From NCBI GenBank assembly GCA_900114405.1, contig FOSY01000020.1, forward strand, positions 1 through 52,207: 52,207 nt of DNA, read 5' to 3'. Source of the stretch: Lachnospiraceae bacterium KH1T2 (GTDB lineage Bacteria; Bacillota; Clostridia; Lachnospirales; Lachnospiraceae). This document shows, in pieces, positions 1 to 8,335 of this stretch. The notes below the pieces were generated by a model, which worked only from the letters and a program-made list of their open reading frames with translations, had not been told where the DNA came from and searched no databases. Position numbers and translations under genes: made by a program. How positions within the stretch are numbered: the stretch's first letter is position 1; every line of letters begins with the position of its first letter.

Positions 1-90
1 GGCGGACACCCTTGCCTTCGGCTATATCCTTCCCACTACCGGGCGGATTCGGGACTTGAACCCGTTAGAAACGTGCGCCGCTAGGCGCAC
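1..90 (-). ncRNA. Candidate structured RNA, cut by window edge
   Basis: Read on the minus strand this stretch has a perfect 7-bp GC-rich hairpin (90-84 with 79-73, loop TAGC), then a T-arm-like hairpin (64-50, stem CGGG/CCCG around a seven-base loop TTCAAGT), then GC-rich sequence running off the window. It is not a tRNA: there is no D arm, no anticodon arm and no matching acceptor strand in the 90 bases. It begins directly after the terminator of the phosphatase gene. Whether it is an independent RNA, and on which strand, cannot be decided here. A raiA-type Firmicutes RNA is one guess, made from general appearance only. Confidence 0.35.
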
Positions 91-92
91 AA

Positions 93-128
93 CATAAAAT
101 AAGAGCTTCCCTGATGGGGAGCTCTTAT
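93..128 (-). terminator. Terminator after the SpoIIE-type phosphatase gene
   Basis: A 13-bp stem (99-111 with 116-128, one G-U pair, loop TGAT) follows the stop codon at 151 by about 22 bases. On the minus strand it is followed by TTTTATG, a short U-rich tail. The plus side has no U tract, so it most likely serves the minus-strand gene. Confidence 0.75.
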
Positions 129-150
129 CCAAAAATTTATCATTTAGAAA

Positions 151-1812
151 TTACTTTTTTAACTTATTTAACCTTATGCAAAGCATCGTGATATCATCAA
201 ACTGTTCTGCTTTTCCGATGAAATCGAAAACTTGTTTCTCCATACTCTTGACTATATTCTCCGGAGCAGTATCCTCAACTTTATTTAAGATTTCAAGCAC
301 CCTATCCATGCCAAACATCTGCTCATTTACATCATTTGCTTCTGTAAGACCATCTGTGTACAAAAACAGGCAGCAGCCTTCTCTAAGCTTAAGAGTATAT
401 TCCTTATACTCCATATTTTTTATGCCGCCAAGTACAAAATAGTGCTTATCCTTATAATATTCAAACTTTTCGCCCGATTTACAGATGATCGGATATTCAT
501 GCCCTGCATTCGAAGCTTTCAACTCTCCTGTACGTACATCCAATATACCTATCCATACCGTGACAAACATTTCCGATGTACTGTTCTCGCAAAGTCTGTT
601 ATTTACGCTTTCAAGTATTTCGGCAGCAGACTTACCTGACTGTGCCTCGTTTTTCAAAAGTGTCTTTGCTATGACCATGAAAAGTGCTGCTGATATACCT
701 TTACCTGAAACATCCGCAATCACAAGTCCCATGTGATTTTCATCTATCATAAAGTAATCATAGAAATCTCCGCCGACTTCCCTTGCCGGATTCATAGAAG
801 CATATATCTCAACTTCCTCACACTCTTTAAGGTTCGGAAATACTTTCGTAAGCAGATCACTCTGAATCGTCGCCGCAACACTCAGCTCATATGAGATTCT
901 CTCCCTCTCAGCCGTTTCATAAAGCAGCTTCGCCATGTATGTCTTCATCTCATCAGACATCATCATTATCGATCTTGAAAGCGACTCTAATTCGTCTCCC
1001 GTATTGATATTTGGATTTCTAAACACTATATCATTTGGATCAGTACTTACCTGAAACTTCTCAGCTATGTCTACCGCCGAGCTTTCGATATTTTCCATCG
1101 GGATTACAACAGACCTTCTGAGCCATCTGGATATTATAAACTGAACCATAATTACAAGGATTACAGCAGAAAGCAGCATTCCTATCTGAAATTCAAAAAT
1201 TTTACTCAGCATGCTTTCTATGGATATATCAACACCTATTACGCATACCGGAGTTCCATCAGATGCATAAATAGTCTTAAGCCCTGTATAATCCACTCCA
1301 TAAGACGACTTATTCAAGAAATATAAGATATCATCGCCTTTTCCAATGAAATTTAATACTGTCTTAATTATATATGGTGAAAAATCATCCCCATTAAGTT
1401 TTCCTATAGTGGCACGAGCATTTGGATCTTTACGCAGTCTTTCCTGCGTGACGCCATTCATTATCTCCATCATATCGCCGTTTCCGCCGTTTTCCACTGG
1501 TCTGATAAGGTAGATATAATGTATATCATGAGTTTCTATTATCTCATCCAAAATGCCTCTGCTTCTTCGAAACTTTTCGCTTAGCTGCTTCGTTTCAATA
1601 CATTCCAAAAGGTCATCACTATCAATATTGCGCATCGCAAGATCGATTATCCCCTCTATCGATTTCTTATCATATGCTATATTTATCGAAAACGTAGAGA
1701 AAACACCAAACATATCGATCATAACAGCAATAACTACGATCGCTGCTACTACACCTGTTATCAGTCTTTTTCCAATCGAATGAGGATATTTCTTTTTCAA
1801 AGCTTTATGCAT
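151..1812 (-). CDS. Membrane sensor with HAMP and SpoIIE/PP2C serine phosphatase domain
   Basis: The 553-residue protein has a transmembrane helix near residues 18-38, an extracytoplasmic Cache-like sensor region (about 40-205), a second helix (about 207-228), a HAMP-like linker and a C-terminal SpoIIE/RsbU phosphatase domain (about 320-550). Diagnostic motifs are NPAREVGGDFYDYF, IADVSGKGISAALFM, LYTDGLTEA and a late FDDITML, which carry the metal-binding aspartates. Proteins of this type dephosphorylate anti-sigma-factor antagonists (STAS proteins) in response to an extracellular signal; the target is not encoded nearby. GGGAG lies 8 bases before the ATG. It appears to be a single gene with its own terminator. 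Confidence 0.9.
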   Translation of the reverse strand: MHKALKKKYPHSIGKRLITGVVAAIVVIAVMIDMFGVFSTFSINIAYDKKSIEGIIDLAMRNIDSDDLLECIETKQLSEKFRRSRGILDEIIETHDIHYIYLIRPVENGGNGDMMEIMNGVTQERLRKDPNARATIGKLNGDDFSPYIIKTVLNFIGKGDDILYFLNKSSYGVDYTGLKTIYASDGTPVCVIGVDISIESMLSKIFEFQIGMLLSAVILVIMVQFIISRWLRRSVVIPMENIESSAVDIAEKFQVSTDPNDIVFRNPNINTGDELESLSRSIMMMSDEMKTYMAKLLYETAERERISYELSVAATIQSDLLTKVFPNLKECEEVEIYASMNPAREVGGDFYDYFMIDENHMGLVIADVSGKGISAALFMVIAKTLLKNEAQSGKSAAEILESVNNRLCENSTSEMFVTVWIGILDVRTGELKASNAGHEYPIICKSGEKFEYYKDKHYFVLGGIKNMEYKEYTLKLREGCCLFLYTDGLTEANDVNEQMFGMDRVLEILNKVEDTAPENIVKSMEKQVFDFIGKAEQFDDITMLCIRLNKLKK

Positions 1813-1902
1813 TTACCATACTCCCAATCTTATCTCGCTTTTCCAAACGCCTTTCTATATTGCAAGCTTTAAGAGACCCGTTTGTTATTATGATTATACA
1901 CT

Positions 1903-1930
1903 AAAAAAGTGGGCGTAAAACCCACTTTTT
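1903..1930 (-). terminator. Terminator after the YesL-like gene
   Basis: Stem 1903-1913 with 1921-1930 (AAGTGGG/CCCACTT plus flanking A-T pairs), with T runs on both sides. It sits one base after the stop codon at 1932 on the minus strand. Confidence 0.85.
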
Positions 1931-1931
1931 A

Positions 1932-2603
1932 TTATATATCTTTTTTTACTAACTTGGGAATATAAATTCCTATTAAAGTTGTATGAAAAAGTGAAAAAAG
2001 CATAAAAATAACGATCAATAACGAATATGGCATGAATGTAAGAATCAGAAAGAACATAGCAGCGGCGGCAATTACCGCTGCCAGCGATTCTCTCCACATG
2101 ATAAAGCTTAAGAAAAATGTATCTTTAATAAGGTATGAGATATCAAGTGTAAACGTGGATTCTATCAGCAGGCTCAACTCACCAAAGATCAAGCCTCCTA
2201 TCAGCACTGCTGTTCCTACACCAAAGAAGATCCCGGAAATCTGTCCTTCAAAATTTCCCGCAAGGCTCATTAGATAATAACCATAAAACATTACAACTCC
2301 CGCAAAAGCTCCCAGTAAGGTCTTCCTCACAAAATTTGACCTGAATTCTTTGATATAGTCAGAAAAGTCGAAAGCAATGCCGTCAATGAACATCTTTGTC
2401 AGATAACGGTTCAGAGCTGTTATCGCCGCTGGTATCGTAATTATCGGGATACACGAAACAATAAAAACAATATTTACAGCAATGAGCCTTCCTGTGTAAT
2501 TTATCAATAGATATACTATCCTCGAAAGCCCTTCTCTCGGAACTTCTATCTCTCTATCGTTATTTCCAAGATACCAATTTGTGATCTTCTTAAAAATATT
2601 CAT
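1932..2603 (-). CDS. YesL-like (DUF624) integral membrane protein
   Basis: The protein begins MNIFKKITNWYLGNND and has about five hydrophobic helices, matching the size and opening of the YesL/DUF624 family. These small membrane proteins often sit next to CUT1 sugar transporters and polysaccharide-utilisation genes; their biochemical role is unknown. Here it lies directly downstream of the arabinoside ABC genes but behind a terminator (2685-2738), so it may be expressed by read-through or from its own promoter. The longest frame begins at a TTG at 2615 without a ribosome site. The ATG at 2603 follows GGGGCGG by three bases and is preferred, though that spacing is short. Confidence 0.75.
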   Translation of the reverse strand: MNIFKKITNWYLGNNDREIEVPREGLSRIVYLLINYTGRLIAVNIVFIVSCIPIITIPAAITALNRYLTKMFIDGIAFDFSDYIKEFRSNFVRKTLLGAFAGVVMFYGYYLMSLAGNFEGQISGIFFGVGTAVLIGGLIFGELSLLIESTFTLDISYLIKDTFFLSFIMWRESLAAVIAAAAMFFLILTFMPYSLLIVIFMLFSLFHTTLIGIYIPKLVKKDI

Positions 2604-2684
2604 AGTCCGCCCCAAAGTTTATGAATTCTTGTACGTAAATTACAGGAACACGCATTTACTGCGGGTTCCGTCTGAAAGCAAAAA

Positions 2685-2738
2685 ACAAGCGGCAAACAAG
2701 CCCGCAGCGCAGCTGCATTTAAATGGCTTGTTTGCGGG
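2685..2738 (-). terminator. Terminator of the arabinoside ABC operon
   Basis: Stem 2689-2702 with 2725-2738, built on AAACAAGCC/GGCTTGTTT, with a 22-base loop. The minus side ends in CTTGTTTTTT and the plus side in ATTTTT. It follows the last permease stop codon (2764) by about 26 bases. Confidence 0.8.
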
Positions 2739-2763
2739 ATTTTTGAAGCTTTGCTGCAAAAAT

Positions 2764-3636
2764 CTATGATTTCATTCCTGTAAGGACAATTCCTTCTACA
2801 AAGCTCTTCTGCCCTATCGCATAGATGACGATGCCCGGAAGTATGGTCATAAATGTCGCCGCAAGTGCCACAGGCCAGTTAGTTCCAAATGAACCTGTAA
2901 AATTAGTAAGTGCGATTGCAAAGGTAAATTTATTCATACTATTGATATAAATTATCTGCTGAAGCATGTCATTCCATATCTGGATAAAGAGCATCATTGC
3001 AACAACAACGATCGCCGGCTTGATCGCAGGCACAATTATTGTCCAGAGTATCCGCATCCTTCCTGCGCCGTCGATAGCCGCAGCTTCATCAAGGTCTTTA
3101 GGGATCGTCATTATAAACTGCTTAATGAGGAAGATATTGAAAAAGCCGCCGCCTGTAAGGAAGGGAAGTATCAGCGGCCAATATGTATCTCCAAGTCCTA
3201 AAAACTTCGTCCACACGATGTAAAGAGGTATCAGCGTTACCATTCCCGGAAGCAATATCGTACTCACGCATATACTGAAAAATGCATTTTTCCCTTTAAA
3301 TCTAAGCCTCGCGAATGAATAACCGCAAAAGATCGCAGTTACCGTTCCAAAAAGCACCGCCGGAATGATTATAGAAAAAGTATTCTTAAAATATGTCCAA
3401 TACTCAAAGGTTTCAAGTGCTTTTGAATAATTTGACCACAGCCATTCATTCGGAATAAATGCCGGAGGATACTCGTTTAGTTTCGCCACACTCATAAGGG
3501 ATGATCTGAATATCCACCATATTGGGAGCAGCGCAGCTAATGCCAGAAAGAAAACAACGATCGTCGCCGCCCAATTATGAATATTCTCTCTTCTTTTTCT
3601 GCCGCTCATAGAAGCTGTTTTGATTACTTTCGTCAT
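2764..3636 (-). CDS. Sugar ABC transporter permease, MalG/AraQ type
   Basis: This 290-residue protein has six predicted membrane helices and the CUT1 inner-membrane-component signature EAAAIDGAGRMRILWTIIVP at about residues 185-204, where the cytoplasmic EAA loop contacts the shared ATPase. It is one of the two channel subunits of the importer. The upstream permease gene ends one base before this gene's start, so the two are translationally coupled. No ATPase gene is present, which is normal for CUT1 systems that share an MsmX-type ATPase. Its place behind GH127 suggests arabino-oligosaccharides as substrate; that is inference. Confidence 0.9.
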   Translation of the reverse strand: MTKVIKTASMSGRKRRENIHNWAATIVVFFLALAALLPIWWIFRSSLMSVAKLNEYPPAFIPNEWLWSNYSKALETFEYWTYFKNTFSIIIPAVLFGTVTAIFCGYSFARLRFKGKNAFFSICVSTILLPGMVTLIPLYIVWTKFLGLGDTYWPLILPFLTGGGFFNIFLIKQFIMTIPKDLDEAAAIDGAGRMRILWTIIVPAIKPAIVVVAMMLFIQIWNDMLQQIIYINSMNKFTFAIALTNFTGSFGTNWPVALAATFMTILPGIVIYAIGQKSFVEGIVLTGMKS

Positions 3637-4587
3637 TTAATCACCCTCCCCAAAAATACTTTCACGCTGTGTATAGAAAAGGAAGAATGTAAATATTCCA
3701 ACTATAACAAAGAAAATTACTGAGTAAGCCGCAGCGTATCCAAGCTTATTCTTCTTAAACGCATACATGTATATCACATATGACATAAACATCGACTTCT
3801 TCGCAGGGCCGCCATTTGTCAGTGCTAAAGCAGGGTTGATGACCTGCAGATGTGTTATAAGCGCGGTTAAGATATTATAAAAAATAATAGGCTTTATACA
3901 TGGCACAGTCACATAGATAAACCTTTCCCATGCATTAGCACCATCTATCATCGCAGCCTCCTTATAAACACCCGGTACATTTTGAAGTCCTGCAAGGAAT
4001 ATGACTATAAGATTTCCGCTTGTCCACACAGCAATCATTACAAGAGCAGGAATAACCTCTGCCGGGCTGTTTAAGAACTTATGCGGTGGTAGTCCAAGCA
4101 TTCTGAATATAAAGTTAAACAGACCAAAATTCTGCTCATATAACCATTGCCAACCTTTGAAAACACCTATTGCCGGAAGTAAGTATGGAATAAAAAATAT
4201 AGAACGGAAAATCGTTCTTGCTTTAATATCCATATTCAGCAGCAGTGCGATCGCCAGTGAGTACACAATTGAACCCACAACTGCCAGCAGAGCATAAAGC
4301 ACTGTTGACTCGACCGAACTTACAATATAGATGTCCTTCGTAAAAATCTTTGCAAAATTCTCAAGTCCAATGAACTTCGGTGTCGTAAGACCGTTCCAGT
4401 CAAAAAGGCTAAGAACAAAAACTGCTATCGTCGGACCATAACTTATAAATGTAACGCCTAAAAAAGCAGGTATAAGACAGAGTTTTGCAACTCTCGCCTC
4501 CTCTTTAGATGCTCTGGAATGCGATTTCTTATTCTGATTATTTTTCTTTTCCATACCCTTTTCTGAATTTAATACTGAATACTCCAT
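3637..4587 (-). CDS. Sugar ABC transporter permease, MalF/AraP type
   Basis: The frame is 321 residues from the first ATG (4602), but the second ATG at 4587 has GGAGAGAGG just upstream and is the likelier start, giving 316 residues. The N-terminus is charged and cytoplasmic, followed by six membrane helices and the EAA loop KEAAMIDGANAWERFIYVTVP. It pairs with the MalG-type permease encoded next. It follows the binding-protein gene by about 75 bases and lies in the same operon. The substrate is inferred from the operon's GH127 enzyme. Confidence 0.9.
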   Translation of the reverse strand: MEYSVLNSEKGMEKKNNQNKKSHSRASKEEARVAKLCLIPAFLGVTFISYGPTIAVFVLSLFDWNGLTTPKFIGLENFAKIFTKDIYIVSSVESTVLYALLAVVGSIVYSLAIALLLNMDIKARTIFRSIFFIPYLLPAIGVFKGWQWLYEQNFGLFNFIFRMLGLPPHKFLNSPAEVIPALVMIAVWTSGNLIVIFLAGLQNVPGVYKEAAMIDGANAWERFIYVTVPCIKPIIFYNILTALITHLQVINPALALTNGGPAKKSMFMSYVIYMYAFKKNKLGYAAAYSVIFFVIVGIFTFFLFYTQRESIFGEGD

Positions 4588-4661
4588 AAAGCCTCTCTCC
4601 ATTTATTGACTGTCCGGGGTCTTTGAACCCCGAACAGCTTCAATCTCAGACAAAGTTACGA

Positions 4662-6095
4662 TTACTGCGGATTGCTCTCCTCATAAATGCTCTGAAGTTC
4701 ATCTTTATTCTCAGTTATTGCTTCTTCCATTGTCTGATCTCCTGACCATACTCCTGAGAAAATAGTATCAAGTGTTGCATTAAATTCTTCTGTACCATTT
4801 ACATAGTACCAGGCTGTTGACTTTGAATAATCCTTCGCATAGTCAACAACTGCACTCTTATACATATCGTGATCCGGATAATTTGGATTATTGATCCACT
4901 TATCTGTCTTCTCTCCATCTGTGTACCAATCCTCTAAGATAGGCATCCATGTACCGTTCTCGATCAATGTCCAGTTGTTAGACTCCTGTGAATACCACTT
5001 AAGCCATTCCATAGCCTCTTCCGGGTGCTTTGTTGTAGCAAAGACAACATTAGGTCCTCCTGTGCAGATAGTAACCTTTTCCTTCATGTATGGAAGCACA
5101 CCTACTCCATACTTATAGTCTGCATTAGGTCCAAGATATGTTCCTACATTCCATGCTCCGTCTGTAGCCATAACGACCTTCTTGCTTCCAAGTGATGACT
5201 CAAGTGCATTCGCTGCAGATGAAACCGGAGGTGCGCAGTGATAAACATTAGAAAGATCAGCGATCTTCTGAAGCGCTTCTATAGTTGCCGGGTCATCTAT
5301 CAGGCATTGCTTGCCGTCTTCTGAGTAATATCCTGCCCCATTTGACTTTGCCCATACTTCGAGCTGCCATGGGAGAGTATTTACCGTACATCCATAAATA
5401 TCTACATTATCAGGGTCAAAGTCAGGATCAAGCGCATTTTTTCCATTAACATCGACTGTGAGTTCCTGCGCTGTCTTAACGAATGTATCCCAATCCCAGG
5501 CATCATCAGCATTTGCCGGAGGTGTAACTTCTGAAATGTCAAGATTCTGCTTTTCTGCTACCTCAGCTAAAAGGTCCTCATTATACCAAAGATTAAGTAC
5601 CTCATTTGCAGCAGAGTAAGCAACTGTATTTCCCTCAAACTTAAACGCAAGTGAGTCAAGCGGCTTAGCTTCATCCTCTCCATACATGTCGCTGATATCT
5701 GCAAGAAGTCCATTTTCTGCGAATTTAAGAACTCCTGCCTCAGACATGATTCCTGTATCCGGAAGCTCACCGGCTGTTGCCATGGCATTAAGTTTTGTAA
5801 CATATGTGTCATGGTCGATCTTCATAACTTCTACTTCGATCTTATCCTGAGACTTATTGAACTGATCTGCAACTTTCTGTGTTGTAGCTGTCTCCTCTTC
5901 ATTTCCCCACTGTGCATATGTTATATGCACTCTGCCATCATCAGCAGTACTTTCAGCTGTACCCGCCTCAGCTGCAGCACTTCCTGATGCACTGCTGTCC
6001 TGACTTCCTGATGCACTCGATCCACATCCGCTCAAAAGCATTGATGATGCCAAAGCTGCTGTTAAAAATACACTTCCAACCTTTCTTACTTTCAC
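4662..6095 (-). CDS. Extracellular sugar-binding lipoprotein of the ABC importer
   Basis: The 477-residue protein has a lipoprotein signal peptide with lipobox LLSGC (Cys about 26), a Ser/Gly/Ala-rich tether, and a family-1 extracellular solute-binding fold starting near ITYAQWGNEEE. The start is GTG, supported by AAAGGGAGG seven bases upstream. It should capture the oligosaccharide outside the membrane and hand it to the two permeases. It lies 78 bases downstream of the GH127 gene with no terminator between, so the four genes probably form one operon. The ligand cannot be read from sequence; beta-L-arabinofuranosyl oligosaccharides are the context-based guess. Confidence 0.9.
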   Translation of the reverse strand: MKVRKVGSVFLTAALASSMLLSGCGSSASGSQDSSASGSAAAEAGTAESTADDGRVHITYAQWGNEEETATTQKVADQFNKSQDKIEVEVMKIDHDTYVTKLNAMATAGELPDTGIMSEAGVLKFAENGLLADISDMYGEDEAKPLDSLAFKFEGNTVAYSAANEVLNLWYNEDLLAEVAEKQNLDISEVTPPANADDAWDWDTFVKTAQELTVDVNGKNALDPDFDPDNVDIYGCTVNTLPWQLEVWAKSNGAGYYSEDGKQCLIDDPATIEALQKIADLSNVYHCAPPVSSAANALESSLGSKKVVMATDGAWNVGTYLGPNADYKYGVGVLPYMKEKVTICTGGPNVVFATTKHPEEAMEWLKWYSQESNNWTLIENGTWMPILEDWYTDGEKTDKWINNPNYPDHDMYKSAVVDYAKDYSKSTAWYYVNGTEEFNATLDTIFSGVWSGDQTMEEAITENKDELQSIYEESNPQ

Positions 6096-6173
6096 TGTAA
6101 TACCTCCCTTTGTTTACCAACTATACCCTTTGCTTAAAATTTATCTCAACCGCAAACTACCCACTTTCACGGC

Positions 6174-8117
6174 TTAGATCACTGCCTTCTGCCAAACGAG
6201 CATCTCTCCGTCACTCCTGTTATTCCATTGACTGTAAGGAACGGCTTTAAGCTCAGTCTCTTCCTTTTCGAACTTCACTTCTCCATAAAGTTCATCACTT
6301 CCTACGCCTGCGCTCTTAACTCTGTAGCCCTTGTACTTAAGCACCGGAAGTCTTCCGGCAAGTCTCTCGTCAGGCTTATCTACTTCAATCTCAGTCCCCT
6401 GTTTAACATAAACCTCACTAAGATGATCCCCATTATCTTCTTCTTCGAGGCAGTAAACCATAGGTCCTTTCATAAGTGCCATTTTTCCGGCATTTTCTCT
6501 CACATTATTATTTGCTGCAAGCCACTTCGGTGCTGTATCAAATTTAAGCTCTATCGTGTGACTTCCGCTCGAAATACCAAGTCTCACATAGCCGTCAGCT
6601 ACATCCACATCTGTTTCAGTTCCGTCTACCCTGATATCTCCTGACTTTGAGAATCCCGGAACTCTTATCATCAGCGCTGTCTCTGCCGAAACCTCAGCCT
6701 TGATACTTACCTTTCCGCTTTCAAGCAGATCTGAGGCCATCTCAAGTGAAATATTTGCTTCATTGACCTCTGTTTTGATCGATGACGAAATAAACTGGTG
6801 AATGTATAGTGCATCGTCTCCCAACGCATATATATACTGCCCAAGAGATGCCAATGTACGTGCAATATTTGGAGGGCAGCATGCCACGCTGAACCATTTC
6901 TGCCTCACAGCTTTTACATGCTGCATAGAAGTATGCTCTGTACAAAACTGCGGCACTACTTCAAGCGGATTCACGTAAAAATACCTGTTTCCCTCGATAT
7001 TTATACCTGCAAGAACTGTATTATAAAGTGCTCTTTCCACCTCATCATAGTAAGAGGCTTTGCCTGTAAGAGATGCCATTCTCTGTCCAAACATCATCAG
7101 ACCTATCGAAGCGCATGTTTCACAATATCCGCTGTCATTTGGAAGATCATAATCAGTTGTGAATCTTTCCCTAAAGCCGCTGCTTCCTATTCCTCCCGTT
7201 ATATACATCCGGCGTTTAGTCATGTTATCCCATATCTTTATACAGGCATTTTCAAGTTCCTTGTCTTCATACTCTTCCGCAAGGTCAGCCATTGCTGCAC
7301 ACATGTACATATCTCTTACAGCATGTCCTACAGCTTCTGTCTGCTCTCTCGGCGGCTTATGAGCCTGCGAGTATTCCAGATCATAGTCCTTAAACTCAGG
7401 GAAGAACTCTGGCTCCCCATTCCTTTCAGCCTCTTCTTTTCTGATATAGTTTGGCTCAGTTCCTCTCTCATCTATAAAGTACTTCGCCTGCTCAAGATAT
7501 CTATTTTCTCCTGTGACCTTATAGAGCTTAATGAGCCCTACTTCAACCTCTTCATGTCCAGGATAACCATGTATCTGACCTTCTTCTTTTCCAAACACCC
7601 TGCATATAAGATCAGCATTCTTTCTGGCTACCTCAAGTATCTTTTCTTTTCCTGTGATCACATAATAGGCAGCTGCTGCCTCCATCATATGACCTGAGGT
7701 GTAAAGCTCATGCCCTTCTATCAGGTTTTTCCACTTGCGTTCCGGTGCGTTTATCTGAAAATAAGTGTTAAGATATCCATCACTTTCCTGTGCTCTCGAA
7801 ATAAGGTCTATGACTTCATCCGCTTTTTCTTCATATATACCGGCCATACCTCCTGCAATGCTGAACGCTACTGATTCCAACCACTTGTAAAGGTCAGTAT
7901 CCTGAAAAACGACACCCTTTCGTTCTCCCTTTTTCTCCCCCGCAGCAATCCGGAAATTCTCTATACAATATGTAGGCTCACTTCCCTCAAGATCATCCGT
8001 AAGTATCTTCCACTGATAATCAAGGATTTTTTCTCCAATCCTACCTGCATACTGACCAAAAAGCTCGTCGGTTATACGTATTCTCTTTAAATCAGGTTTT
8101 TTAAGTTTTTTCTGCAT
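6174..8117 (-). CDS. GH127 beta-L-arabinofuranosidase (HypBA1-like), cytosolic
   Basis: The 647-residue protein has no signal peptide. It carries the full GH127 active-site set: Glu317 (RFRERF), Glu333 and Cys335 (YCETCAS), and Cys413/Cys414 (VACCPPN). The spacings match the known acid/base glutamate, zinc ligands and cysteine nucleophile of HypBA1. Enzymes of this family remove beta-1,2-linked L-arabinofuranose, for example from arabinobiose derived from plant extensin or arabinan side chains. It is the first gene of the operon with the ABC importer, which fits hydrolysis after uptake. A promoter with an overlapping LacI-type operator lies directly upstream. Confidence 0.93.
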   Translation of the reverse strand: MQKKLKKPDLKRIRITDELFGQYAGRIGEKILDYQWKILTDDLEGSEPTYCIENFRIAAGEKKGERKGVVFQDTDLYKWLESVAFSIAGGMAGIYEEKADEVIDLISRAQESDGYLNTYFQINAPERKWKNLIEGHELYTSGHMMEAAAAYYVITGKEKILEVARKNADLICRVFGKEEGQIHGYPGHEEVEVGLIKLYKVTGENRYLEQAKYFIDERGTEPNYIRKEEAERNGEPEFFPEFKDYDLEYSQAHKPPREQTEAVGHAVRDMYMCAAMADLAEEYEDKELENACIKIWDNMTKRRMYITGGIGSSGFRERFTTDYDLPNDSGYCETCASIGLMMFGQRMASLTGKASYYDEVERALYNTVLAGINIEGNRYFYVNPLEVVPQFCTEHTSMQHVKAVRQKWFSVACCPPNIARTLASLGQYIYALGDDALYIHQFISSSIKTEVNEANISLEMASDLLESGKVSIKAEVSAETALMIRVPGFSKSGDIRVDGTETDVDVADGYVRLGISSGSHTIELKFDTAPKWLAANNNVRENAGKMALMKGPMVYCLEEEDNGDHLSEVYVKQGTEIEVDKPDERLAGRLPVLKYKGYRVKSAGVGSDELYGEVKFEKEETELKAVPYSQWNNRSDGEMLVWQKAVI

Positions 8118-8135
8118 ATTCTATGATTCCCTTGC

Positions 8136-8149
8136 TTGATTAATCGTTT
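8136..8149. promoter_or_regulatory. LacI-family operator candidate at the GH127 promoter
   Basis: The sequence TTGATTAATCGTTT is an imperfect palindrome and overlaps the -10 box of the GH127 promoter. A near-identical site (13 of 14 bases) sits at 18189-18202, at the promoter of the DUF5695-like protein gene next to the LacI gene. The position just downstream of the -10 box suits a repressor. Confidence 0.65.
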
Positions 8150-8176
8150 TATCTTTAACTCAAAGATAACACTCAA
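8148..8176 (-). promoter_or_regulatory. Promoter of the GH127-ABC operon
   Basis: On the minus strand a -35 box TTGAGT (8176-8171) and a -10 box GATAAA (8153-8148) are separated by exactly 17 bases. The -10 box overlaps the operator candidate. Confidence 0.5.
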
Positions 8177-8265
8177 TTGTACGAAAGTAAATACTAAAGA
8201 ATAGACAGAAATCAGTATGTATTTTTGTGAAAATTTCTTTTAATCTTTTAAAACAAAAGAAAGAC

Positions 8266-8290
8266 ATTAGTTCTAAAAAGATCTAATGTC
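8266..8290 (-). terminator. Terminator after the coiled-coil protein gene
   Basis: Stem GACATTAG/CTAATGTC (8273-8280 with 8283-8290 region; the arms enclose a short A/T loop), followed on the minus strand by TTTCTTTTGTTTT. It lies about 45 bases after the stop codon at 8336. Confidence 0.75.
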
Positions 8291-8335
8291 CTTCTCTATT
8301 AAGTGGGTAGGTGCCAGCCTACTTATCTGAATAAC

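Noticed and set aside
1..90. A partial tRNA gene suggested by the T-arm-like hairpin
   Set aside because: No acceptor, D or anticodon arm can be built around it in either orientation.
6918..7697. A 259-codon plus-strand frame
   Set aside because: It is antisense to the GH127 catalytic domain, whose active-site residues are all conserved in the minus frame; Ser/Phe/His-rich content is typical of a shadow frame.
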